From contig CM074135.1 of assembly GCA_037178625.1 (NCBI GenBank), positions 1 through 64,000 on the forward strand: a stretch of DNA of 64,000 nt, written 5' to 3'. The stretch is from Skeletonema tropicum. Its lineage: Eukaryota > Bacillariophyta > Thalassiosirophyceae > Thalassiosirales > Thalassiosiraceae. Both the position numbers and the translations under genes were made by a program. This document shows, piece by piece, positions 42,137 to 56,100 of this stretch. Below the pieces are notes generated by a model. That model ran no database searches. It saw nothing but the letters and a program-made list of their open reading frames with translations, and had not been told where the DNA came from. The number at the start of each line of letters is the position of its first letter. Positions within the stretch are counted from its first letter, which is position 1.

Positions 42137-44457
42137 GTGATGTGTATTGTGTATTGTGTTGTAGTGTAGATAGTATGGAGCAATGCCATGGCAAGCATAG
42201 CAAGCAAGCTGAGTGGAGGCTGTGGATTTGTGTTGGCGGAATTTTTGAGAGAGATGTGCGTCTGATGACTTGCAAGTGTCGCATCAAAAAGTAAGTGCAA
42301 GTCATCTCATCTCAGCTCAGCAGATCGAGATGCACCATCATGTCGCCGTATCTTTTGATATCTTGTCTTCTACGCGGCCAATCAAGGCGATCAGTGTCGT
42401 TTTGGAAAGCTCTAATTGCGCTCTATCGATTAGGCATATAATCGGCTTGATCAGACGACTTTTGTGTGATCGTCTCGGTCAGAAACGGGTCTAGATTAGA
42501 GCTATCTCGACCAGATCCGGCATCCGGCCCCAGAGCCCGAATTTGAGAAGCAGAGGTCAAAATCATCAAAATTGACGATATGACAACCGTTGGAAAGCTC
42601 TCTTCATTCTGAATCGGTTAGTACCATTATTACGCAACAATGTATAATCACTGCTCGGGCAAAGCCCTCGCGAAAAAGCGACATTTTAATCCAATCCACA
42701 TCATCTACCTACCACTGCTGCTGCTCCAACAACCACCGCTGCTGCTCCAACGTCATCGTCAACTCCTCCTCCATCGTCGGCAATGATGAGGATTATGATT
42801 ATGCTGCCGCTGCTTGTGGTTGGTGGAGTATGGAGATGACGATGAAGTTGGAGGAGGATTTGTGTTGGGAGTAGCAGCAAGCATCATTGCCGACGATGTC
42901 ATCTTCATCAACGACCAACACAACCAAGAGCAGCGGCAGCATCCCGAGCTCTGTCTATTGACTATGGACGCATTAAAGGAAGTGTCTTCAGCGCAGCGTT
43001 TAGAGCCCATCCCGTGCCAACTGTCTGGATGCACCTGATCGATGCTTCGTTCTTCAGCGCAGCGTTGGATCTTCGACGTGCCAACTGTCTGGAGCCCGCC
43101 GCATTAAAGTGGTCGCTTTTTCAGATCTTCGACGTAACAATTGTCATGGACGGCGCTGCTTTAAAAGTAGTGTGTTTCATGTCGTGAGGGCGACCGCAGG
43201 GAGGCCGAACTGTGATTATCCATTATAATATTCATATTGTTGGTATTATTGATTGTGGTATTGACAAGTATTGACGGCAGTGCAGTGAGCGTGGAAAAAA
43301 CATTTGGTCATTTTTTTGGAGTTTGCAAATGTTCGGGTCGACTTCATTCGCCGCTGGGGATACTTTCTAGAACCCTCTCGAGTTGATTACATTGACAAAA
43401 GATCGATATTTGGCCTTGATTATAGTACTAATCGATAGAGCTTGGTGAGAGGATTCGAAATCACTACTCATTGCCTTCCTACGATTGCTAGTGCTAGGAC
43501 GGATAATGCTGTAGTTGAACTATATATCTAATCTGATTTACTTTGTACGAATATTTATTTATTCATCCAAGATAATGTAGTTGATTGTCATATAAAATAA
43601 ATAGTGTCGCTGCTGCTTCATCCACATCCACTCCATCCATGCACTGACTTGACGCATCTTCTTGCTTGCTGCATCTTCTGTTTCTGTTTCTGTTGTTGTT
43701 GTCGTCGCAATAATATTATTATCATTCTCATGCCGTGCCGTCACATCAACAGCAACATCAACTACTATACTAGCAGCAGAAGCATTTGAATCACTCCTGC
43801 CTCTGCTCCTCTTACTCTTACTCTTCTTATTATTATCACCAGCTTTTCTCTCAATCTCCAACAGCAACTTGTCCCCCCTCATCATGACAGCATACACCAT
43901 TCCAAATGTAGGATTTGTCAGTCCAATCAATGCTTGTAATGACATCTCCATTTTGAAAGTCGGGCCGTAATAATGATAATTGATCGCTCCTTTTCTTCTT
44001 CTGCTGATGATGTGTGGAAAGGGGTCGGATTATGAGCCGTTCTGAGTGATGGTGCAGTTTGCTAGTAGCTGTGGCTGTAGCTGATGCATCGCGCAGGAAA
44101 TGAGTCCTCTTGGGCCCGCCACCTTTCTTCCAAGCATTCGTATGGGCACTGCCACTGCCACTGCCACTGCCACTGCCACTGCCACTGCCACTGAGCACGA
44201 GCACGATTTCCACCTCGATCGAAAAGCCATAATTTTTCGACAATCGCTCCCAGTAGGGAAATTTGATGTTGTTTCTCAGTTTCAGTGAGGCGGATGGAGG
44301 TGGTGCTTTTCGGGCAAACTACGACTGTGATGCTATCATTATCATGATTATTAGTATTATTATTGGCGGGAGAGGAGGCGGTGGTGGTGGAGTGGGCTTG
44401 GCTGAGGACTGCTAGCTTGGGTGGTCTCTTTTTGGAGGACGACATGCTGTGTATCAT
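42137..44457 (+). repeat. Repeat unit 19
   Basis: 2,321 bp; spacer 42137-43558. Two spacer changes near 43296 (longer A-run, shorter T-run) and 43550 (extra A). Confidence 0.97.
43559..44457 (-). pseudogene. Array gene, unit 19 copy, two frameshifts
   Basis: Seven hexamers (44148-44189) followed by a duplicated GCACGA hexamer near 44195-44202, which is in frame. Extra A near 43925, inside the PDZ-like part, and extra T near 44262. Confidence 0.57.
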
Positions 44458-46789
44458 GTGATGTGTATTGTGTATTGTGTTGTAGTGTAGATAGTATGGA
44501 GCAATGCCATGGCAAGCATAGCAAGCAAGCTGAGTGGAGGCTGTGGATTTGTGTTGGCGGAATTTTTGAGAGAGATGTGCGTCTGATGACTTGCAAGTGT
44601 CGCATCAAAAAGTAAGTGCAAGTCATCTCATCTCAGCTCAGCAGATCGAGATGCACCATCATGTCGCCGTATCTTTTGATATCTTGTCTTCTACGCGGCC
44701 AATCAAGGCGATCAGTGTCGTTTTGGAAAGCTCTAATTGCGCTCTATCGATTAGGCATATAATCGGCTTGATCAGACGACTTTTGTGTGATCGTCTCGGT
44801 CAGAAACGGGTCTAGATTAGAGCTATCTCGACCAGATCCGGCATCCGGCCCCAGAGCCCGAATTTGAGAAGCAGAGGTCAAAATCATCAAAATTGACGAT
44901 ATGACAACCGTTGGAAAGCTCTCTTCATTCTGAATCGGTTAAGTACCATTATTACGCAACAATGTATAATCACTGCTCGGGCAAAGCCCTCGCGAAAAAG
45001 CGACATTTTAATCCAATCCACATCATCTACCTACCACTGCTGCTGCTCCAACAACCACCGCTGCTGCTCCAACGTCATCGTCAACTCCTCCTCCATCGTC
45101 GGCAATGATGAGGATTATGATTATGCTGCCGCTGCTTGTGGTTGGTGGAGTATGGAGATGACGATGAAGTTGGAGGAGGATTTGTGTTGGGAGTAGCAGC
45201 AAGCATCATTGCCGACGATGTCATCTTCATCAACGACCAACACAACCAAGAGCAGCGGCAGCATCCCGAGCTCTGTCTATTGACTATGGACGCAATTAAA
45301 GGAAGTGTCTTCAGCGCAGCGTTTAGAGCCCATCCCGTGCCAACTGTCTGGATGCACCTGATCGATGCTTCGTTCTTCAGCGCAGCGTTGGATCTTCGAC
45401 GTGCCAACTGTCTGGAGCCCGCCGCATTAAAGTGGTCGCTTTTTCAGATCTTCGACGTAACAATTGTCATGGACGGCGCTGCTTTAAAAGTAGTGTGTTT
45501 CATGTCGTGAGGGCGACCGCAGGGAGGCCGAACTGTGATTATCCATTATAATATTCATATTGTTGGTATTATTGATTGTGGTATTGACAAGTATTGACGG
45601 CAGTGCAGTGAGCGTGGAAAACATTTTGGTCATTTTTTTGGAGTTTGCAAATGTTCGGGTCGACTTCATTCGCCGCTGGGGATACTTTCTAGAACCCTCT
45701 CGAGTTGATTACATTGACAAAAGATCGATATTTGGCCTTGATTATAGTACTAATCGATAGAGCTTGGTGAGAGGATTCGAAATCACTACTCATTGCCTTC
45801 CTACGATTGCTAGTGCTAGGACGGATAATGCTGTAGTTGAACTATATATCTAATCTGATTTACTTTGTACGATATTTATTTATTCATCCAAGATAATGTA
45901 GTTGATTGTCATATAAAATAAATAGTGTCGCTGCTGCTTCATCCACATCCACTCCATCCATGCACTGACTTGACGCATCTTCTTGCTTGCTGCATCTTCT
46001 GTTTCTGTTTCTGTTGTTGTTGTCGTCGCAATAATATTATTATCATTCTCATGCCGTGCCGTCACATCAACAGCAACATCAACTACTATACTAGCAGCAG
46101 AAGCATTTGAATCACTCCTGCCTCTGCTCCTCTTACTCTTACTCTTCTTATTATTATCACCAGCTTTTCTCTCAATCTCCAACAGCAACTTGTCCCCCCT
46201 CATCATGACAGCATACACCATTCCAAATGTAGGATTTGTCAGTCCATCAATGCTTGTAATGACATCTCCATTTTGAAAGTCGGGCCGTAATAATGATAAT
46301 TGATCGCTCCTTTTCTTCTTCTGCTGATGATGTGTGGAAAGGGGTCGGATTATGAGCCGTTCTGAGTGATGGTGCAGTTTGCTAGTAGCTGTGGCTGTAG
46401 CTGATGCATCGCGCAGGAAATGAGTCCTCTTGGGCCCGCCACCTTTCTTCCAAGCATTCGTATGGGCACTGCCACTGCCACTGCCACTGCCACTGCCACT
46501 GCCACTGCCACTGCCACTGCCACTGCCACTGAGCACGATTTCCACCTCGATCGAAAAGCCATAATTTTTCGACAATCGCTCCCAGTAGGGAAATTGATGT
46601 TGTTTCTCAGTTTCAAGTGAGGCGGATGGAGGTGGTGCTTTTCGGGCAAACTACGACTGTGATGCTATCATTATCATGATTATTAGTATTATTATTGGCG
46701 GGAGAGGAGGCGGTGGTGGTGGAGTGGGCTTGGCTGAGGACTGCTAGCTTGGGTGGTCTCTTTTTGGAGGACGACATGCTGTGTATCAT
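44458..46789 (+). repeat. Repeat unit 20
   Basis: 2,332 bp; spacer 44458-45879. Extra A near 44941 and near 45294. Confidence 0.97.
45880..46789 (-). pseudogene. Array gene, unit 20 copy, one extra A
   Basis: Ten hexamers (46468-46527). The only break I see is an extra A near 46615; 231 codons to the normal stop are open from an internal Met at 46575. Confidence 0.55.
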
Positions 46790-49128
46790 GTGATGTGTAT
46801 TGTGTATTGTGTTGTAGTGTAGATAGTATGGAGCAATGCCATGGCAAGCATAGCAAGCAAGCTGAGTGGAGGCTGTGGATTTGTGTTGGCGGAATTTTTG
46901 AGAGAGATGTGCGTCTGATGACTTGCAAGTGTCGCATCAAAAAGTAAGTGCAAGTCATCTCATCTCAGCTCAGCAGATTCGAGATGCACCATCATGTCGC
47001 CGTATCTTTTGATATCTTGTCTTCTACGCGGCCAATCAAGGCGATCAGTGTCGTTTTGGAAAGCTCTAATTGCGCTCTATCGATTAGGCATATAATCGGC
47101 TTGATCAGACGACTTTTGTGTGATCGTCTCGGTCAGAAACGGGTCTAGATTAGAGCTATCTCGACCAGATCCGGCATCCGGCCCCAGAGCCCGAATTTGA
47201 GAAGCAGAGGTCAAAATCATCAAAATTGACGATATGACAACCGTTGGAAAGCTCTCTTCATTCTGAATCGGTTAGTACCATTATTACGCAACAATGTTAT
47301 AATCACTGCTCGGGCAAAGCCCTCGCGAAAAAGCGAGACATTTTAATCCAATCCACATCATCTACCTACCACTGCTGCTGCTCCAACAACCACCGCTGCT
47401 GCTCCAACGTCATCGTCAACTCCTCCTCCATCGTCGGCAATGATGAGGATTATGATTATGCTGCCGCTGCTTGTGGTTGGTGGAGTATGGAGATGACGAT
47501 GAAGTTGGAGGAGGATTTGTGTTGGGAGTAGCAGCAAGCATCATTGCCGACGATGTCATCTTCATCAACGACCAACACAACCAAGAGCAGCGGCAGCATC
47601 CCGAGCTCTGTCTATTGACTATGGACGCATTAAAGGAAGTGTCTTCAGCGCAGCGTTTAGAGCCCATCCCGTGCCAACTGTCTGGATGCACCTGATCGAT
47701 GCTTCGTTCTTCAGCGCAGCGTTGGATCTTCGACGTGCCAACTGTCTGGAGCCCGCCGCATTAAAGTGGTCGCTTTTTCAGATCTTCGACGTAACAATTG
47801 TCATGGACGGCGCTGCCTTTAAAAGTAGTGTGTTTCATGTCGTGAGGGCGACCGCAGGGAGGCCGAACTGTGATTATCCATTATAATATTCATATTGTTG
47901 GTATTATTGATTGTGGTATTGACAAGTATTGACGGCAGTGCAGTGAGCGTGGAAAACATTTTGGTCATTTTTTTGGAGTTTGCAAATGTTCGGGTCGACT
48001 TCATTCGCCGCTGGGGATACTTTCTAGAACCCTCTCGAGTTGATTACATTGACAAAAGATCGATATTTGGCCTTGATTATAGTACTAATCGATAGAGCTT
48101 GGTGAGAGGATTCGAAATCACTACTCATTGCCTTCCTACGATTGCTAGTGCTAGGACGGATAATGCTGTAGTTGAACTATATATCTAATCTGATTTACTT
48201 TGTACGATATTTATTTATTCATCCAAGATAATGTAGTTGATTGTCATATAAAATAAAATAGTGTCGCTGCTGCTTCATCCACATCCACTCCATCCATGCA
48301 CTGACTTGACGCATCTTCTTGCTTGCTGCATCTTCTGTTTCTGTTTCTGTTGTTGTTGTCGTCGCAATAATATTATTATCATTCTCATGCCGTGCCGTCA
48401 CATCAACAGCAACATCAACTACTATACTAGCAGCAGAAGCATTTGAATCACTCCTGCCTCTGCTCCTCTTACTCTTACTCTTCTTATTATTATCACCAGC
48501 TTTTCTCTCAATCTCCAACAGCAACTTGTCCCCCCTCATCATGACAGCATACACCATTCCAAATGTAGGATTTGTCAGTCCATCAATGCTTGTAATGACA
48601 TCTCCATTTTGAAAGTCGGGCCGTAATAATGATAATTGATCGCTCCTTTTCTTCTTCTGCTGATGATGTGTGGAAAGGGGTCGGATTATGAGCCGTTCTG
48701 AGTGATGGTGCAGTTTGCTAGTAGCTGTGGCTGTAGCTGATGCATCGCGCAGGAAATGAGTCCTCTTGGGCCCGCCACCTTTCTTCCAAGCATTCGTATG
48801 GGCACTGCCACTGCCACTGCCACTGCCACTGCCACTGCCACTGCCACTGCCACTGCCACTGCCACTGCCACTGAGCGATTTCCACCTCGATCGAAAAGCC
48901 ATAATTTTTCGACAATCGCTCCCAGTAGGGAAATTGATGTTGTTTCTCAGTTTCAGTGAGGCGGATGGAGGTGGTGCTTTTCGGGCAAACTACGACTGTG
49001 ATGCTATCATTATCATGATTATTAGTATTATTATTGGCGGGAGAGGAGGCGGTGGTGGTGGAGTGGGCTTGGCTGAGGACTGCTAGCTTGGGTGGTCTCT
49101 TTTTGGAGGACGACATGCTGTGTATCAT
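46790..49128 (+). repeat. Repeat unit 21
   Basis: 2,339 bp; spacer 46790-48214. Small insertions near 46979, 47298, 47336 and 47816. Confidence 0.97.
48215..49128 (-). pseudogene. Array gene, unit 21 copy, 2-nt deletion and altered stop region
   Basis: Eleven hexamers (48804-48869), the longest uninterrupted tract. Two bases are missing just after it (GAGCGATT near 48873), which breaks the frame. An extra A near 48257 alters the last residues and moves the stop to 48219. Confidence 0.57.
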
Positions 49129-51456
49129 GTGATGTGTATTGTGTATTGTGTTGTAGTGTAGATAGTATGGAGCAATGCCATGGCAAGCATAGCAAGCAAG
49201 CTGAGTGGAGGCTGTGGATTTGTGTTGGCGGAATTTTTGAGAGAGATGTGCGTCTGATGACTTGCAAGTGTCGCATCAAAAAGTAAGTGCAAGTCATCTC
49301 ATCTCAGCTCAGCAGGATCGAGATGCACCATCATGTCGCCGTATCTTTTGATATCTTGTCTTCTACGCGGCCAATCAAGGCGATCAGTGTCGTTTTGGAA
49401 AGCTCTAATTGCGCTCTATCGATTAGGCATATAATCGGCTTGATCAGACGACTTTTGTGTGATCGTCTCGGTCAGAAACGGGTCTAGATTAGAGCTATCT
49501 CGACCAGATCCGGCATCCGGCCCCAGAGCCCGAATTTGAGAAGCAGAGGTCAAAATCATCAAAATTGACGATATGACAACCGTTGGAAAGCTCTCTTCAT
49601 TCTGAATCGGTTAGTACCATTATTACGCAACAATGTATAATCACTGCTCGGGCAAAGCCCTCGCGAAAAAGCGACATTTTAATCCAATCCACATCATCTA
49701 CCTACCACTGCTGCTGCTCCAACAACCACCGCTGCTGCTCCAACGTCATCGTCAACTCCTCCTCCATCGTCGGCAATGATGAGGATTATGATTATGCTGC
49801 CGCTGCTTGTGGTTGGTGGAGTATGGAGATGACGATGAAGTTGGAGGAGGATTTGTGTTGGGAGTAGCAGCAAGCATCATTGCCGACGATGTCATCTTCA
49901 TCAACGACCAACACAACCAAGAGCAGCGGCAGCATCCCGAGCTCTGTCTATTGACTATGGACGCATTAAAGGAAGTGTCTTCAGCGCAGCGTTTAGAGCC
50001 CATCCGTGCCAACTGTCTGGATGCACCTGATCGATGCTTCGTTCTTCAGCGCAGCGTTGGATCTTCGACGTGCCAACTGTCTGGAGCCCGCCGCATTAAA
50101 GTGGTCGCTTTTTCAGATCTTCGACGTAACAATTGTCATGGACGGCGCTGCTTTAAAAGTAGTGTGTTTCATGTCGTGAGGGCGACCGCAGGGAGGCCGA
50201 ACTGTGATTATCCATTATAATATTCATATTGTTGGTATTATTGATTGTGGTATTGACAAGTATTGACGGCAGTGCAGTGAGCGTGGAAAACATTTTGGTC
50301 ATTTTTTTGGAGTTTGCAAATGTTCGGGTCGACTTCATTCGCCGCTGGGGATACTTTCTAGAACCCTCTCGAGTTGATTACATTGACAAAAGATCGATAT
50401 TTGGCCTTGATTATAGTACTAATCGATAGAGCTTGGTGAGAGGATTCGAAATCACTACTCATTGCCTTCCTACGATTGCTAGTGCTAGGACGGATAATGC
50501 TGTAGTTGAACTATATATCTAATCTGATTTACTTTGTACGATATTTATTTATTCATCCAAGATAATGTAGTTGATTGTCATATAAAATAAATAGTGTCGC
50601 TGCTGCTTCATCCACATCCACTCCATCCATGCACTGACTTGACGCATCTTCTTGCTTGCTGCATCTTCTGTTTCTGTTTCTGTTGTTGTTGTCGTCGCAA
50701 TAATATTATTATCATTCTCATGCCGTGCCGTCACATCAACAGCAACATCAACTACTATACTAGCAGCAGAAGCATTTGAATCACTCCTGCCTCTGCTCCT
50801 CTTACTCTTACTCTTCTTATTATTATCACCAGCTTTTCTCTCAATCTCCAACAGCAACTTGTCCCCCCTCATCATGACAGCATACACCATTCCAAATGTA
50901 GGATTTGTCAGTCCATCAATGCTTGTAATGACATCTCCATTTTGAAAGTCGGGCCGTAATAATGATAATTGATCGCTCCTTTTCTTCTTCTGCTGATGAT
51001 GTGTGGAAAGGGGTCGGATTATGAGCCGTTCTGAGTGATGGTGCAGTTTGCTAGTAGCTGTGGCTGTAGCTGATGCATCGCGCAGGAAATGAGTCCTCTT
51101 GGGCCCGCCACCTTTCTTCCAAGCATTCGTATGGGCACTGCCACTGCCACTGCCACTGCCACTGCCACTGCCACTGCCACTGCCACTGCCACTGCCACTG
51201 CACGATTTCCACCTCGATCGAAAAGCCATAATTTTTTCGACAATCGCTCCCAGTAGGGAAATTGATGTTGTTTCTCAGTTTCAGTGAGGCGGATGGAGGT
51301 GGTGCTTTTCGGGCAAACTACGACTGTGATGCTATCATTATCATGATTATTAGTATTATTATTGGCGGGAGAGGAGGCGGTGGTGGTGGAGTGGGCTTGG
51401 CTGAGGACTGCTAGCTTGGGTGGTCTCTTTTTGGAGGACGACATGCTGTGTATCAT
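49129..51456 (+). repeat. Repeat unit 22
   Basis: 2,328 bp; spacer 49129-50548. Extra G near 49316 and one missing C near 50004. Confidence 0.97.
50549..51456 (-). pseudogene. Array gene, unit 22 copy, two frameshifts around the hexamer tract
   Basis: Ten hexamers (51137-51196) with the AG of the usual ACTGAGCACG junction missing near 51201, plus an extra T near 51235. The two shifts do not cancel. Confidence 0.57.
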
Positions 51457-53773
51457 GTGATGTGTATTGTGTATTGTGTTGTAGTGTAGATAGTATGGAG
51501 CAATGCCATGGCAAGCATAGCAAGCAAGCTGAGTGGAGGCTGTGGATTTGTGTTGGCGGAATTTTTGAGAGAGATGTGCGTCTGATGACTTGCAAGTGTC
51601 GCATCAAAAAGTAAGTGCAAGTCATCTCATCTCAGCTCAGCAGATCGAGATGCACCATCATGTCGCCGTATCTTTTGATATCTTGTCTTCTACGCGGCCA
51701 ATCAAGGCGATCAGTGTCGTTTTGGAAAGCTCTAATTGCGCTCTATCGATTAGGCATATAATCGGCTTGATCAGACGACTTTTGTGTGATCGTCTCGGTC
51801 AGAAACGGGTCTAGATTAGAGCTATCTCGACCAGATCCGGCATCCGGCCCCAGAGCCCGAATTTGAGAAGCAGAGGTCAAAATCATCAAAATTGACGATA
51901 TGACAACCGTTGGAAAGCTCTCTTCATTCTGAATCGGTTAGTACCATTATTACGCAACAATGTATAATCACTGCTCGGGCAAAGCCCTCGCGAAAAAGCG
52001 ACATTTTAATCCAATCCACATCATCTACCTACCACTGCTGCTGCTCCAACAACCACCGCTGCTGCTCCAACGTCATCGTCAACTCCTCCTCCATCGTCGG
52101 CAATGATGAGGATTATGATTATGCTGCCGCTGCTTGTGGTTGGTGGAGTATGGAGATGACGATGAAGTTGGAGGAGGATTTGTGTTGGGAGTAGCAGCAA
52201 GCATCATTGCCGACGATGTCATCTTCATCAACGACCAACACAACCAAGAGCAGCGGCAGCATCCCGAGCTCTGTCTATTGACTATGGACGCATTAAAGGA
52301 AGTGTCTTCAGCGCAGCGTTTAGAGCCCATCCCGTGCCAACTGTCTGGATGCACCTGATCGATGCTTCGTTCTTCAGCGCAGCGTTGGATCTTCGACGTG
52401 CCAACTGTCTGGAGCCCGCCGCATTAAAGTGGTCGCTTTTTCAGATCTTCGACGTAACAATTGTCATGGACGGCGCTGCTTTAAAAGTAGTGTGTTTCAT
52501 GTCGTGAGGGCGACCGCAGGGAGGCCGAACTGTGATTATCCATTATAATATTCATATTGTTGGTATTATTGATTGTGGTATTGACAAGTATTGACGGCAG
52601 TGCAGTGAGCGTGGAAAACATTTTGGTCATTTTTTTGGAGTTTGCAAATGTTCGGGTCGACTTCATTCGCCGCTGGGGATACTTTCTAGAACCCTCTCGA
52701 GTTGATTACATTGACAAAAGATCGATATTTGGCCTTGATTATAGTACTAATCGATAGAGCTTGGTGAGAGGATTCGAAATCACTACTCATTGCCTTCCTA
52801 CGATTGCTAGTGCTAGGACGGATAATGCTGTAGTTGAACTATATATCTAATCTGATTTACTTTGTACGATATTTATTTATTCATCCAAGATAATGTAGTT
52901 GATTGTCATATAAAATAAATAGTGTCGCTGCTGCTTCATCCACATCCACTCCATCCATGCACTGACTTGACGCATCTTCTTGCTTGCTGCATCTTCTGTT
53001 TCTGTTTCTGTTGTTGTTGTCGTCGCAATAATATTATTATCATTCTCATGCCGTGCCGTCACATCAACAGCAACATCAACTACTATACTAGCAGCAGAAG
53101 CATTTGAATCACTCCTGCCTCTGCTCCTCTTACTCTTACTCTTCTTATTATTATCACCAGCTTTTCTCTCAATCTCCAACAGCAACTTGTCCCCCCTCAT
53201 CATGACAGCATACACCATTCCAAATGTAGGATTTGTCAGTCCATCAATGCTTGTAATGACATCTCCATTTTGAAAGTCGGGCCGTAATAATGATAATTGA
53301 TCGCTCCTTTTCTTCTTCTGCTGATGATGTGTGGAAAGGGGTCGGATTATGAGCCGTTCTGAGTGATGGTGCAGTTTGCTAGTAGCTGTGGCTGTAGCTG
53401 ATGCATCGCGCAGGAAATGAGTCCTCTTGGGCCCGCCACCTTTCTTCCAAGCATTCGTATGGGCACTGCCACTGCCACTGCCACTGCCACTGCCACTGCC
53501 ACTGCCACTGCCACTGAGCACGATTTCCACCTCGATCGAAAAGCCATAATTTTTCGACAATCGCTCCCAGTAGGGAAATTGATGTTGTTTCTCAGTTTCA
53601 GTGAGGCGGATGGAGGTGGTGCTTTTCGGGCAAACTACGACTGTGATGCTATCATTATCATGATTATTAGTATTATTATTGGCGGGAGAGGAGGCGGTGG
53701 TGGTGGAGTGGGCTTGGCTGAGGACTGCTAGCTTGGGTGGTCTCTTTTTGGAGGACGACATGCTGTGTATCAT
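51457..53773 (+). repeat. Repeat unit 23
   Basis: 2,317 bp; spacer 51457-52876. Majority sequence by eye. Confidence 0.98.
52877..53773 (-). CDS. PDZ-like low-complexity protein, unit 23 copy (298 aa)
   Basis: Open throughout, with eight hexamers (53465-53512). Confidence 0.6.
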   Translation of the reverse strand: MIHSMSSSKKRPPKLAVLSQAHSTTTASSPANNNTNNHDNDSITVVVCPKSTTSIRLTETEKQHQFPYWERLSKNYGFSIEVEIVLSGSGSGSGSGSGSGSGSAHTNAWKKGGGPKRTHFLRDASATATATSKLHHHSERLIIRPLSTHHQQKKKRSDQLSLLRPDFQNGDVITSIDGLTNPTFGMVYAVMMRGDKLLLEIERKAGDNNKKSKSKRSRGRSDSNASAASIVVDVAVDVTARHENDNNIIATTTTTETETEDAASKKMRQVSAWMEWMWMKQQRHYLFYMTINYIILDE

Positions 53774-56100
53774 GTGATGTGTATTGTGTATTGTGTTGTA
53801 GTGTAGATAGTATGGAGCAATGCCATGGCAAGCATAGCAAGCAAGCTGAGTGGAGGCTGTGGATTTGTGTTGGCGGAATTTTTGAGAGAGATGTGCGTCT
53901 GATGACTTGCAAGTGTCGCATCAAAAAGTAAGTGCAAGTCATCTCATCTCAGCTCAGCAGATCGAGATGCACCATCATGTCGCCGTATCTTTTGATATCT
54001 TGTCTTCTACGCGGCCAATCAAGGCGATCAGTGTCGTTTTGGAAAGCTCTAATTGCGCTCTATCGATTAGGCATATAATCGGCTTGATCAGACGACTTTT
54101 GTGTGATCGTCTCGGTCAGAAACGGGTCTAGATTAGAGCTATCTCGACCAGATCCGGCATCCGGCCCCAGAGCCCGAATTTGAGAAGCAGAGGTCAAAAT
54201 CATCAAAATTGACGATATGACAACCGTTGGAAAGCTCTCTTCATTCTGAATCGGTTAGTACCATTATTACGCAACAATGTATAATCACTGCTCGGGCAAA
54301 GCCCTCGCGAAAAAAGCGACATTTTAATCCAATCCACATCATCTACCTACCACTGCTGCTGCTCCAACAACCACCGCTGCTGCTCCAACGTCATCGTCAA
54401 CTCCTCCTCCATCGTCGGCAATGATGAGGATTATGATTATGCTGCCGCTGCTTGTGGTTGGTGGAGTATGGAGATGACGATGAAGTTGGAGGAGGATTTG
54501 TGTTGGGAGTAGCAGCAAGCATCATTGCCGACGATGTCATCTTCATCAACGACCAACACAACCAAGAGCAGCGGCAGCATCCCGAGCTCTGTCTATTGAC
54601 TATGGACGCATTAAAGGAAGTGTCTTCAGCGCAGCGTTTAGAGCCCATCCCGTGCCAACTGTCTGGATGCACCTGATCGATGCTTCGTTCTTCAGCGCAG
54701 CGTTGGATCTTCGACGTGCCAACTGTCTGGAGCCCGCCGCATTAAAGTGGTCGCTTTTTCAGATCTTCGACGTAACAATTGTCATGGACGGCGCTGCTTT
54801 AAAAGTAGTGTGTTTCATGTCGTGAGGGCGACCGCAGGGAGGCCGAACTGTGATTATCCATTATAATATTCATATTGTTGGTATTATTGATTGTGGTATT
54901 GACAAGTATTGACGGCAGTGCAGTGAGCGTGGAAAACATTTTGGTCATTTTTTTGGAGTTTGCAAATGTTCGGGTCGACTTCATTCGCCGCTGGGGATAC
55001 TTTCTAGAACCCTCTCGAGTTGATTACATTGACAAAAGATCGATATTTGGCCTTGATTATAGTACTAATCGATAGAGCTTGGTGAGAGGATTCGAAATCA
55101 CTACTCATTGCCTTCCTACGATTGCTAGTGCTAGGACGGATAATGCTGTAGTTGAACTATATATCTAATCTGATTTACTTTGTACGATATTTATTTATTC
55201 ATCCAAGATAATGTAGTTGATTGTCATATAAAATAAATAGTGTCGCTGCTGCTTCATCCACATCCACTCCATCCATGCACTGACTTGACGCATCTTCTTG
55301 CTTGCTGCATCTTCTGTTTCTGTTTCTGTTGTTGTTGTCGTCGCAATAATATTATTATCATTCTCATGCCGTGCCGTCACATCAACAGCAACATCAACTA
55401 CTATACTAGCAGCAGAAGCATTTGAATCACTCCTGCCTCTGCTCCTCTTACTCTTACTCTTCTTATTATTATCACCAGCTTTTCTCTCAATCTCCAACAG
55501 CAACTTGTCCCCCTCATCATGACAGCATACACCATTCCAAATGTAGGATTTGTCAGTCCATCAATGCTTGTAATGACATCTCCATTTTGAAAGTCGGGCC
55601 GTAATAATGATAATTGATCGCTCCTTTTCTTCTTCTGCTGATGATGTGTGGAAAGGGGTCGGATTATGAGCCGTTCTGAGTGATGGTGCAGTTTGCTAGT
55701 AGCTGTGGCTGTAGCTGATGCATCGCGCAGGAAATGAGTCCTCTTGGGCCCGCCACCTTTCTTCCAAGCATTCGTATGGGCACTGCCACTGCCACTGCCA
55801 CTGCCACTGCCACTGGCCACTGCCACTGCCACTGCCACTGAGCACGATTTCCACCTCGATCGAAAAGCCATAATTTTTCGACAATCGCTCCCAGTAGGGA
55901 AATTGATGTTGTTTCTCAGTTTCAGTGAGGCGGATGGAGGTGGTGCTTTTCGGGCAAACTACGACTGTGATGCTATCATTATCATGATGATTATTAGTAT
56001 TATTATTGGCGGGAGAGGAGGCGGTGGTGGTGGAGTGGGCTTGGCTGAGGACTGCTAGCTTGGGTGGTCTCTTTTTGGAGGACGACATGCTGTGTATCAT
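53774..56100 (+). repeat. Repeat unit 24
   Basis: 2,327 bp; spacer 53774-55194. A6 hairpin form near 54310, isolated among A5 neighbours. Confidence 0.97.
55195..56100 (-). pseudogene. Array gene, unit 24 copy, frameshifted
   Basis: Nine hexamers with an extra G (55782-55836, CACTGGCC near 55815), one C missing from a C-run near 55511, and an in-frame ATG triplet duplication near 55985. The frame breaks inside the Ser-Gly tract and again after the PDZ-like part. Confidence 0.57.
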